This document shows, piece by piece, positions 28,291 through 35,104 of a DNA stretch of 64,000 bases (within the stretch, counting starts at the first letter, position 1; each line of letters opens with the position of its first letter). Below the pieces are notes generated by a model, which saw only the letters and a program-made list of their open reading frames with translations, made no database searches and was not told the origin of the DNA. A program made the translations under genes and the position numbers. The stretch comes from Candidatus Obscuribacterales bacterium (GTDB lineage Bacteria > Cyanobacteriota > Vampirovibrionia > Obscuribacterales > Obscuribacteraceae): the NCBI GenBank assembly GCA_019747875.1, contig JAIEQI010000031.1:1-64000 (forward strand), written 5' to 3'.

Positions 28291-29112
28291 TACGAAAACG
28301 GCAAGTACTACTTCTTTCCGATTTTCTCGATGGTGTTTCCGAACTTGCTCAGGTTCTACCAAGCTCACTGACAGCTTAGAAGCATTCATCGCCGTTTCCC
28401 TTTCTTTATACCAAGGTGCACTGAGATGGCACTTCTTACTAAAGAACAGAATACGATCCCAAGCAATACTACTTCTTTACGACATTTTCCGAAACGTCCT
28501 GATGATTTCCGCACCTTTCTTGCTCATCGCAGCGCCTGCTGCTAATGCTTGAGACTTGCCGATTTTTTCTTTGCGAGTACAACATCTACGGAGGCACTGC
28601 ATACGGTGAGCGCTCATACTAGTTCTTTCCAATTTTTTGCTAAGTGTTCCGGCTCTAACTCTCTCACTATAAGCATCTATTATATGCGCGATGGCTTTTC
28701 CAAGAAACATCAATTTTTCTTTCTACCGAATTCCGCTTGTCGTTCACTACTGCAGTACGACGTACTCAATGCGCGGTACTACTTCTTTGCGATTCGCGCT
28801 AACATTTTCTCTCCTCCTTCGTGTCTCGCTGCTTCTTTTGGAACGTTGCTCGGCATCATTTTTCCATTTATCTAGTTTCCTGATTCTAACAGGCTCCAGT
28901 AGACTCCTACCAGCAGTCTGCATACGATTCATTCAGTACTACTTCTTTACCTTTTCTTTCCAACCTTCGCGTGTCTTCACACGATTCGAAGAAATTGAAT
29001 TATTGTAGACGTGGATGTTTCTTTATTCCTGATTATTCATAGAAACGGAGTTGATCAGGGGACCAAAACTAAGAGCCTACATACGCGAAGTGCCGTACTA
29101 GTCTTCTACGAT
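28291..29112. repeat. Six-unit array of a conserved block at about 160-bp spacing
   Basis: The core TACTACTTCTTT, preceded 14-15 bp upstream by TACG or similar, occurs at 28306, 28467, 28617 (TACTAGTTCTTT), 28777, 28937 and 29096 (TACTAGTCTTCT). Spacings are 161, 150, 160, 160 and 159 bp. The DNA between cores is largely different. Spacings are mostly not multiples of three, so this is not a protein repeat. The plus strand is pyrimidine-rich throughout. Function unknown; a centromere, replication or transfer site, a set of small RNAs or a recombination-site array are all possible. Confidence 0.75.
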
Positions 29113-29528
29113 CTCCCATGAGGTTCTGCGACTGTTGCCTTTGTTTTTCAGGTCGCGATTGTGGTTCGCTAACCTCTCCAGAGTTTCACCGTTCTACATT
29201 TGGAAAACCTTTCCCATATTTTTCCAGCAGACCGAACAATTTCTCTTTCTATCAGAGCTTTACTGCTGTGCTATGATGTTATCTATAGCTTTGTCAAAGC
29301 GCACCAATAGCCATTTCTGGACATTAGTTTGTTTACGAAGATCCGTATTTAATACGGTCATCCATTGGCGTCGAAAGTGTAACAAAGCCACTTAGTAATT
29401 TTCTTGTGTGATCAACTCTTGCGAAATTGTTTTCTCAAATTCAGCGGACGATGTCTGTTTGTACGTTCATTTCAAACTTGCTGCGGCCCGCCCTAATTCA
29501 AAGTCATTGAAACAACCGAAAGAGAGCA
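29113..29528. other. Non-coding spacer
   Basis: No gene seen. Pyrimidine-rich like the array beside it; small open frames here lack ribosome-binding sites. Confidence 0.4.
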
Positions 29529-29555
29529 CAAAAAAGGCGGGGTGTTAATCCCGCC
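29529..29555 (-). terminator. Rho-independent terminator of ssb
   Basis: Read on the minus strand: GGCGGG, eight-base loop, CCCGCC, then TTTTTT. It begins within ten bases of the ssb stop codon. Confidence 0.9.
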
Positions 29556-29562
29556 CTCGAAA

Positions 29563-29958
29563 CTAAGCAGCTGTTTCGTTAGCTTTCGTTTCATTGTTTT
29601 GAGTATCGTCAGGTGCTGATGCAGTGTCAACTTTGTCGAGCTTGCTTCCACAGAGGTGGAATCCGTTCAGGATCACCACGTACTTGATGACGTGGGAGCC
29701 ATCTTTGCGCTTGTAGTCCTCAACGGATACGCGTCCGTTTACAACTATCTCGCGACCTTTGGAGACATACTCCATTACTCGATCAACGCTGCCGTTGAAG
29801 GCTTTCACGTCGAAGAAGATCGCGTCGTTTTCCAAGCCTTTCTTTGAGTAGTCCTTCACTGCCAGCGAGAATTCGGCAATCGTAGTGTCCTTTGCTGGAA
29901 TGGATTTCTTGACGGGTTCTTGTACAACGCGTCCGACAAGGGTGATGTTATTGTTCAT
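29563..29958 (-). CDS. ssb: Single-stranded DNA-binding protein
   Basis: 131 aa. Residues about 3-105 are an OB fold of the bacterial SSB family (NNNITLVGRVVQEPVKK, TTIAEFSLAVKDYSKKG, DAIFFDVKAFNGSVDRVMEYVSKGREIVVNGRVSVEDYKRKDG). The short acidic/Asn-rich tail ends TKANETAA, lacking the usual DDDIPF-type tip that recruits partner proteins, as is common for plasmid or accessory SSBs. AAGGAG is ideally placed before the ATG. Being near a relaxase, it may protect the transferred strand. A decayed inverted copy lies 560 bp away. Confidence 0.9.
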   Translation of the reverse strand: MNNNITLVGRVVQEPVKKSIPAKDTTIAEFSLAVKDYSKKGLENDAIFFDVKAFNGSVDRVMEYVSKGREIVVNGRVSVEDYKRKDGSHVIKYVVILNGFHLCGSKLDKVDTASAPDDTQNNETKANETAA

Positions 29959-30521
29959 TTGCTTAACTCCTTTTGTTTCGGTGCTTCGTGCACCTCATAG
30001 CCCCCTTCCTACGCGCGCTGGAACTGGTGTCAGATTCAGATTATTTAATTGGGAGTGTGCTCTCAACATAGACTAGACCCCACCTCAAGCTACATCAACG
30101 CGATAAAAAATGACGAAGTCGGAACCTACAAAAAGTCCGGCATTAATTTCCACAGTTTTGCCGGAACTCAAAGTTCTGACTTCCTACCTTGAGGAGATTG
30201 GCGGTTCCAGTGGTTTCTGTTGAGGTGGTAACAAATGGGTCAACTACAATGACCGCCGTCATATTCAACCTAGCAGCAATAATGAAATAGCTGTCTGTCG
30301 AAATATTTATGCATGCCGCGCATTCTTTCAAAACCTTTTTGCTGGTCGCGGATAACCATACAGACAGCCTACCTCAAATTTTGCGCTTTTCCTCAACAAC
30401 CGCTACTGCTGCTGTACTTGCAACGCTCCCGATTAAATAATCTGAAATTGACTCCAGATCCAGAGTGCGTAACCTCCAGCTATGAGTTGCATGAAGTGCC
30501 GAGACAAAAGGAGTTAAGCAA
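29959..30521. repeat. Inverted duplication around ssb (arms and centre)
   Basis: About 125 bp upstream of ssb (to about 30075) reappears inverted at about 30400-30521 upstream of the ssb pseudogene: both contain GATTAAATAATCTGAA-type sequence (or ATTAAATAATCTGAAT) and the same leader ending AAAAGGAGTTAAGCAAATG. The centre (30080-30400) has a perfect TCCGGCA/TGCCGGA inverted repeat near 30136-30167 and no gene. Confidence 0.65.
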
Positions 30522-30897
30522 ATGAACAATAACATCAACTTCGCGGATGTGTTGTGCAAGGACCGGCAAGAAGCCTTCGAGCAAAGGACACTACGATTGC
30601 CGAAATCTTTGGCAGTGTGAAGAACTGCTCAAAGAGGCTTGGAGAAACGGCGAGCTTCTTCAATGTGAAAGCTTTCAATGGCAGCGTTGATCGAGTGATT
30701 GAGTCTGTTTCAAAAGGTCGTGAAATAGTTGTAAACGCACACGTATTCGTTGAGAGCTGCAAGGCAAAGATAGCTCCCACGTCATCAAGTGCGTGGAGAT
30801 CTGAGCAAATTCCACATTTGGAAGAAAGCGGACAAAGTTGAGCCTGCGTCAGACCCAGCGATTCTCGAAACACTTATTTGAAAGCTAACGAAAGAGC
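30522..30897 (+). pseudogene. Decayed inverted copy of ssb
   Basis: It begins MNNNINFADVL and then changes frame repeatedly. Across frames one reads AKDTTIAE, VKNCSKR, FFNVKAFNGSVDRVIESVSKGREIVVNAHVFVE, matching the intact SSB closely. Several indels destroy the reading frame; the start codon and ribosome-binding site are still intact. Clearly a dead duplicate of 29563-29958. Confidence 0.88.
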
Positions 30898-30970
30898 TGA
30901 TTATTTTCGAGGACGAGATGAACATTTCGGATTTTCTTTGGGCTCTCTTTCGCTACCTTATCAATCAGCG

Positions 30971-30999
30971 TTAAAAAAGGCGGGTCCGAACGGACCCGC
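30971..30999 (-). terminator. Rho-independent terminator of the sigma-factor operon
   Basis: On the minus strand GGCGGGTCC, GTTC loop, GGACCCGCC, then TTTTTT: a perfect nine-pair stem. It lies just after the stop at 31008. Confidence 0.92.
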
Positions 31000-31007
31000 C
31001 CTGTCAG

Positions 31008-31228
31008 TTATCGGCACCAGGCTGCGATAGCTTCTTTAACTTCGGATGCGCCCTGAGGAATGATTGTCATGTCCGACTGGTCAATCCCCAGAATTTGGAC
31101 CCATAAATCGTTTCTCTGGCTATAGCCAAAGACGATCTCGGTTCTCTGGCTACTTTCATCATAAGCCGAAAAATCAAATAGTCATTGTGTGAGAATTCGG
31201 TTCTCACCGTCCGGATTGAATTACTCAT
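31008..31228 (-). CDS. Small protein downstream of the sigma factor, apparent -1 frameshift
   Basis: Starts at ATG 31228, overlapping the sigma-factor stop, with a very strong GGAGGTG upstream. The start frame (MSNSIRTVRTEFSHNDY...) runs to 31067, but after about 31180 the -1 frame reads much more like protein: FSAYDESSQRTEIVFGYSQ, NDLWVQILGIDQSDM, TIIPQGASEVKEAIAAWCR, ending at 31008 right before the terminator. The join lies in a T-rich run (ATTTGATTTTT). The product would be about 73 aa. Anti-sigma factors often sit here, but this has no membrane helix and no recognised motif. The shift could be a mutation, a sequencing error or programmed. Confidence 0.5.
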
Positions 31229-31748
31229 TGTCACCTCCAATTGATTCTTGCAATTTCTTGCGCGCATGGTGAATTCTTGTGCGCACAGTGCCGACGGGAA
31301 CAGCCTGCCTTACAGCGATTTCTGCAAAAGTCATACCATTCGCCCGAAGTTCAATCACTTCTTTTTGTTCTGGCGACAGCTCTTGGAGTGCCTCCTTCAC
31401 TTCCTGCACTCGCCTTCCATAATCTAGATACTCGCTTGTGGTTTCGGCAACGCAGCATTGCATCGAATTCTCAATCTCATGGTTGTAGCCGCTTTCCTCA
31501 TTGCTTGAGTATTGTTTGATCCACTTTGAGTGTTTCCACTCCCTGCGGAGCATGTCGCACGCAGTGTTAGAGACGATCTTCCTCAAATAGCTCACATGAA
31601 AGCGCCTGGGTAGTCGTGTGCGAGTAATCCACAGGCGTAGTGCAACATCCTGCGTCAAGTCGTCAACCTTGTCTGGCAGAATCTGCCAAGCCAATTTCCT
31701 AATGTCGTCGTAAAGCAATTCAATTTTGCCCCCAATTTCAAAGATCAT
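31221..31748 (-). CDS. ECF-type sigma-70 factor
   Basis: 175 aa, the usual ECF size. Region 2 (about 12-80): LLYDDIRKLAWQILPDKVDDLTQDVALRLWI and FHVSYLRKIVSNTACDMLRRE. Region 4 (about 115-168): LQELSPEQKEVIELRANGMTFAEIAVRQAVPVGTVRTRIHHARKKLQE, a clear helix-turn-helix for the -35 box. It directs RNA polymerase to a small set of promoters. A GAGAGGT ribosome-binding site supports the start. The next gene is coupled to it and may regulate it. Which promoters it reads is unknown. Confidence 0.92.
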   Translation of the reverse strand: MIFEIGGKIELLYDDIRKLAWQILPDKVDDLTQDVALRLWITRTRLPRRFHVSYLRKIVSNTACDMLRREWKHSKWIKQYSSNEESGYNHEIENSMQCCVAETTSEYLDYGRRVQEVKEALQELSPEQKEVIELRANGMTFAEIAVRQAVPVGTVRTRIHHARKKLQESIGGDNE

Positions 31749-31782
31749 TTCGATTACCTCTCGAATTTATATGCGGCTTCGG

Positions 31783-31915
31783 CGCCGCGCGAGAGACAGG
31801 GGTTCGGGGAGCGGCCGGGCAAGTCAAATCTTTGCTCTGTGGGAGATCGAGAACACGAAGAACAAAGATTTGACTTGCACGGGTTGCCGATCCCCGATAA
31901 TAAAGACTCGCGGCT
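31783..31915. repeat. Long inverted repeat / hairpin upstream of the sigma gene
   Basis: A perfect 16-bp pair, GCAAGTCAAATCTTTG at 31819-31834 and its complement at 31863-31878, forms the core. Similarity continues outward about 35 bp on each side (CGGGGA, CCGCG blocks) with mismatches. The loop is 28 bases. It may be a structured RNA, a terminator-attenuator for the sigma operon, or a small palindromic mobile repeat. Confidence 0.7.
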
Positions 31916-32074
31916 AAACCGGAGACCATAGCTGCTTTTAAAGACTTGATAGAGTAGCTGAAGTCCGATTGTAATCACGGATGGGTATGATATAGCCGAG
32001 GCTCGCCGGATTTTAGGATCTATCGAGTGCTTTCAGAACATCTGCAGCTCTGATCTAATGAGGTCTAAAACGCT

Positions 32075-33019
32075 TTGACAATCATTATCACTTTTGTGAA
32101 CAGATTCGGTATTGTGCATGGTGCTGATTCTTTTATCAATCATACGAATGCATTGGGAGAACACGAGATTACTCAAGGGACGAAAATCTTTAGAGTTGGC
32201 ATGAATGCAGCCGTTTCGTTCGCAGGAAATTGGTTTATTGCAAACGATTTCATGGATAGCTGGATGCAGGAGTTTATTTCCCAGCAGATAGGTCTAAATG
32301 GATTTTCGTTGCGTTCATTTGCGCGGGCTTTACAGGGGGCTTGGCATGATAATATTCCGGAGAATCGAAGAATGCCTCAGGGGAACTGGGCACATATTTG
32401 TGGAGTCGAGTCTTCTAAAGGACGAAGTCATGCTGAATTTTGGGCTGTGTCAAACATTCGAGATCAGAATTTGAGTGGTCCTACACGGATCGATTCAACA
32501 AGGTTCCATCATTGGGAGGATTTTGCCACAAGAGATTGTCATTTGATTTCGCAAGAAATGCATGTGGATTTATATCGATTATTTGCGGAGGGGTCGCCAG
32601 CTTCGCATGTTTATATGAACGGAAACGGGCACGGACGACTGCTTTCTAATGTTATCTTTCGTCTAAACGAGCTTAGACCGCATTTGGGACCTATTCTTAG
32701 AGAATTTCTGACAAGAGCGAATTCTTTGACGCCTGTGCGATTGGAGATTCAGGAAGCGCAGCTCGAATCAATCCTTAATCCCATGATGGCGATATCTGCA
32801 CCGGCGAGTTTACAAGAAACAGAAGAATTAGTTCGCAGTTCGGTGAGATTGATTTCCGCAGCTTTTGAGCTTTCTCACGATTCCGCAATTGGTGGAGAAA
32901 TCCAAACTGCGAGCATCGCATTTCCAGACGATCTGATCGAAACGTGTCGTCTTTCACCTTTGTACCTGCCTAGAGTTATTGAGAATGACCTTCCACCCGA
33001 ATTTGAGTCTAATGCGTGA
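32075..33019 (+). CDS. Proteasome-like Ntn-hydrolase
   Basis: 314 aa, starting at TTG 32075, 13 bases after GAGG. The N-terminus MTIIITFVNRFGIVHGADSFIN followed by GTKIFRVGMNAAVSFAGNW matches the proteasome beta-subunit pattern (T-TIV...GVVLAADSR... KI..I....... .AG), with Thr-2 as the candidate nucleophile after Met removal. The second half (from about residue 190) is helical and not recognised. It may be a small self-compartmentalising or single-chain protease/amidase. It lies 35 bp upstream of a nuclease gene on the same strand, suggesting a two-gene unit. The family is inferred from the N-terminal motif only. Confidence 0.6.
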   Translation: MTIIITFVNRFGIVHGADSFINHTNALGEHEITQGTKIFRVGMNAAVSFAGNWFIANDFMDSWMQEFISQQIGLNGFSLRSFARALQGAWHDNIPENRRMPQGNWAHICGVESSKGRSHAEFWAVSNIRDQNLSGPTRIDSTRFHHWEDFATRDCHLISQEMHVDLYRLFAEGSPASHVYMNGNGHGRLLSNVIFRLNELRPHLGPILREFLTRANSLTPVRLEIQEAQLESILNPMMAISAPASLQETEELVRSSVRLISAAFELSHDSAIGGEIQTASIAFPDDLIETCRLSPLYLPRVIENDLPPEFESNA

Positions 33020-33054
33020 TTGTTCGGGGTCCTTTGCCACGATGAGGTTGAATA

Positions 33055-33735
33055 ATGTGTAAAGCTAATATGCCAAATGAGCGGATGCCTGTCGACGAAC
33101 TTATGACATGGATGGTAGCGGCTGTTAGTGCTTTTGTGAACTCGGATCGAGGCAAGGCGTTGCTAAGAATGCAACAGAATGAAAGAATTCTTGCTGCCAA
33201 GTTGGCGAGACACATTGAACATCTCAGCAGTACGGATGCATGGGATATTGATTCACCAGATTACAACAGAGTGCTTGGTCAAAAGCGATCAAAGAAGCAA
33301 CCAACGACTGTTTTGACAGAATACATTGAAGAGCTTCGAGTGTCACAGGATCCTGCCGGAAGTGCTTTCGAGCGATATCTTGCATTGTTTGAGAATGAGA
33401 ACTTTGTTTTGGCTAGGGATTCTCTCAATAAGGGGAGTATCGATGGCACAACACTTACTTCGCCGGATATCATAGTTCATGAGGAAGGATGCCTCGATCA
33501 GATCAATCATAATTTGATTGCAATAGAGATTAAACCAACCTGGAGTCGTCTATTTGAGCGAATTATCGATTTAGCGAGAATGAAAGCTTTTGTAACTGAA
33601 AAGAATGAAGACGGTCCTTTTCCAACCTACCAATTTGGACTCTATTTGCTTTTTAATAGGAGTGGGTTCGTTCATGGTTGGCTATTTAAGAATTTGGATG
33701 ATGGCCAATCCAATCCTGTGGTGTTTTCCTTATGA
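33055..33735 (+). CDS. PD-(D/E)XK-like nuclease
   Basis: 226 aa. ATG 33055 follows GAGG at seven bases. Helical N-terminus (residues 1-85), then a likely restriction-endonuclease fold: PAGSAFERYLALFENENFVLARDSLNKG, TLTSPDIIVHEEG (Asp), and NLIAIEIKPTWSRL (Glu-x-Lys), the D...E-x-K core at about residues 139-163. The late FPTYQFGLYLLFNRSG would be a following strand and helix. It probably cuts or binds nucleic acid, and it is paired with the proteasome-like gene. Confidence 0.65.
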   Translation: MCKANMPNERMPVDELMTWMVAAVSAFVNSDRGKALLRMQQNERILAAKLARHIEHLSSTDAWDIDSPDYNRVLGQKRSKKQPTTVLTEYIEELRVSQDPAGSAFERYLALFENENFVLARDSLNKGSIDGTTLTSPDIIVHEEGCLDQINHNLIAIEIKPTWSRLFERIIDLARMKAFVTEKNEDGPFPTYQFGLYLLFNRSGFVHGWLFKNLDDGQSNPVVFSL

Positions 33736-33769
33736 CGCCAAAACTGCTACATCCTTTCTCGGGGCGGAA

Positions 33770-33796
33770 AATCGGGATTCGGCCGGAGTCCCGATT
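33770..33796 (+). terminator. Possible terminator after the nuclease gene
   Basis: AATCGGGA / TCCCGATT, an eight-pair stem 35 bp past the stop, followed by a short T-containing tract (GCTTT). Weak because the T-run is short. Confidence 0.45.
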
Positions 33797-33901
33797 GCTT
33801 TAGATTGAAGAGCCAGAGCAATTAAAGAATTCGCCGAGGAATAAATTGGAGGGGACCCGCTGCGCAGCAGTGGGGAGGCAGCCGTTTTATGCCACAGGCG
33901 T

Positions 33902-34042
33902 ACCTTAGCCTTGCACGCGCAGCGTGCGCCAAGGATTGACCACTTTGGTAAGCTCAAGGGAACGCGACGGCAACAACAAGTCCGTTGCCTTGAGTTGTTT
34001 CGCCGTCGCTTCAATTGAGGACTGACCAAAGTGAGTCAATCC
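33902..34042. ncRNA. Highly structured region, possible RNA element
   Basis: The outer arms GGATTGAC-ACTTTGGT (33933-33949) and their complement (34025-34042, one extra base) enclose CTCAAGG/CCTTGAG (33953-33959, 33988-33994). An alternative pairing also exists: GCGACGGC with GCCGTCGC, with adjacent AAC-rich/GTT-rich sides. A separate hairpin near 33911-33930 uses CACGC/GCGTG. Two mutually exclusive folds suggest a structured RNA or DNA recombination site; no known class is recognised. Confidence 0.4.
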
Positions 34043-34164
34043 AGGAGAATGCCAAACGGCTGTCGTGCCTGCGAGCCACATTGATGCGTCTTGCATGCCA
34101 ATGCAACGCCGAGCCCGCTCGCTATTCTCCCCAGAAAAATGAAGCGAAAGCAACTAGAAAAGGT

Positions 34165-34491
34165 CTATGTTTTCCTTGCAGACCACTGCGCCGTGTTCTC
34201 GACTTTGTTCAATGCAAACCAGTGATTCAGATCTGAGATTCTATACCGCACAGACTTGCCAATCTTAATGTAAGGCGGACCACCACCAGTGGTGCGCTTC
34301 TGCTGAAACCAGGCAACAGAAACTCCAACACGCCTGGCGGCTTCCTTATCATTGATCAGCATATTCTCGTCCTCGCGCTCTTTCATCTGTTGAATCGGAA
34401 TTGCCGCAGTCCGCTGCATTACCATTGAGATTTCCTCCAATGCCTTTGCTATCCGCCTAAATTCTTGAATCATTAACTCATCGGTGAACAT
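34165..34491 (-). CDS. AlpA-type helix-turn-helix regulator / excisionase
   Basis: 108 aa. A helical N-terminus (residues 1-45) is followed by an AlpA/MerR-like HTH: LINDKEAARRVGVSVAWFQQKRTTGGGPPYIKIGKSVRYRISDLNHWF. This wing pattern is typical of AlpA and phage or island excisionases, which bend DNA at attachment sites or activate integrase genes. GGAGG precedes the ATG. It is divergent from another AlpA-like gene. No integrase is nearby, so its partner is missing or elsewhere. Confidence 0.8.
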   Translation of the reverse strand: MFTDELMIQEFRRIAKALEEISMVMQRTAAIPIQQMKEREDENMLINDKEAARRVGVSVAWFQQKRTTGGGPPYIKIGKSVRYRISDLNHWFALNKVENTAQWSARKT

Positions 34492-34790
34492 ATGCTCGTT
34501 GCCTCCTGCAAAAGCCGCAATCTTAACAATGTTGTTAAATCAGGCCCAGCAGGGCTATCACATGACCTTTGGCAGGTCTAAATGTCAGATAAACCGGGTA
34601 AATTATCATTGGTCGGGCGAGTCCCCAAAGGCTCAAAAGTCCCGGAAACGCGACGCCCGATGACAAAGTTTTCCGCGAAGAATTCCGGGCTGCTACTTTC
34701 TCTGGTAGGTGCAAAAGCGCCTGCCATTTTTTAGCCTCTGCTGAAAGGCGGGGGCAGTTTAAGCATGCTGTGCATGCTAAGGAGATGCCA
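34492..34790. promoter_or_regulatory. Divergent control region with two palindromes
   Basis: TTAACAA-TG-TTGTTAA (34523-34538) lies 32 bp upstream of the minus-strand regulator, and AGCATGC-TGT-GCATGCT (34762-34778) just before the plus-strand one. Each is a likely operator for one of the two HTH proteins. No gene in between. Confidence 0.5.
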
Positions 34791-35033
34791 ATGCGCGATA
34801 ACACCAACGAAAACACTGTTTCACAAAAACAAGTTTCCAATGTGTGTAGGTTCCCATCGGAGCTATTGAGCCGCAAAGAGGCGGCAGTTTACCTGGGAGT
34901 GTCAGAACAGACACTTGCGATTTGGAAGACCACTGGTCGCTATTCTCTGCCTGTCGTAAAGATTGGCAGGTTAGCCAAATACCGCAAAGCTGATCTCGAC
35001 GCTTTCATTTTAGGCCGGGTTCAAGGCGGCTAA
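34791..35033 (+). CDS. AlpA-type helix-turn-helix DNA-binding protein
   Basis: 80 aa from ATG 34791; AAGGAG precedes it, better than the upstream in-frame ATG 34770. Residues about 25-75: LLSRKEAAVYLGVSEQTLAIWKTTGRYSLPVVKIGRLAKYRKADLDAFI, the standard HTH_17/excisionase domain. Probably an island regulator or excisionase. It ends just before a strong terminator, so it is its own transcription unit, separate from the defence genes downstream. Confidence 0.82.
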   Translation: MRDNTNENTVSQKQVSNVCRFPSELLSRKEAAVYLGVSEQTLAIWKTTGRYSLPVVKIGRLAKYRKADLDAFILGRVQGG

Positions 35034-35042
35034 GCTTTGTCG

Positions 35043-35080
35043 GCCGGTGCTCCAGAAATGGGGCACCGGCTTCTTCTTTC
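35043..35080 (+). terminator. Rho-independent terminator
   Basis: GCCGGTGC / GCACCGGC stem with a 12-base loop, followed by TTCTTCTTTCCT, ten bases after the AlpA-like stop. Confidence 0.8.
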
Positions 35081-35104
35081 CTGCTGGTGTTCAGATAGCC
35101 GCGA

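Noticed and set aside
28477..28932. Two minus-strand Arg/Lys-rich frames (78 and 61 aa) inside the repeat array
   Set aside because: Purine-rich strand gives basic frames by chance; no ribosome-binding sites, and array spacing is out of codon phase.
28291..29112. Integron attC array or CRISPR array
   Set aside because: No GTTRRRY/RYYYAAC boxes for attC, and the units are far too long and cores too short for CRISPR; no cas or integrase genes.
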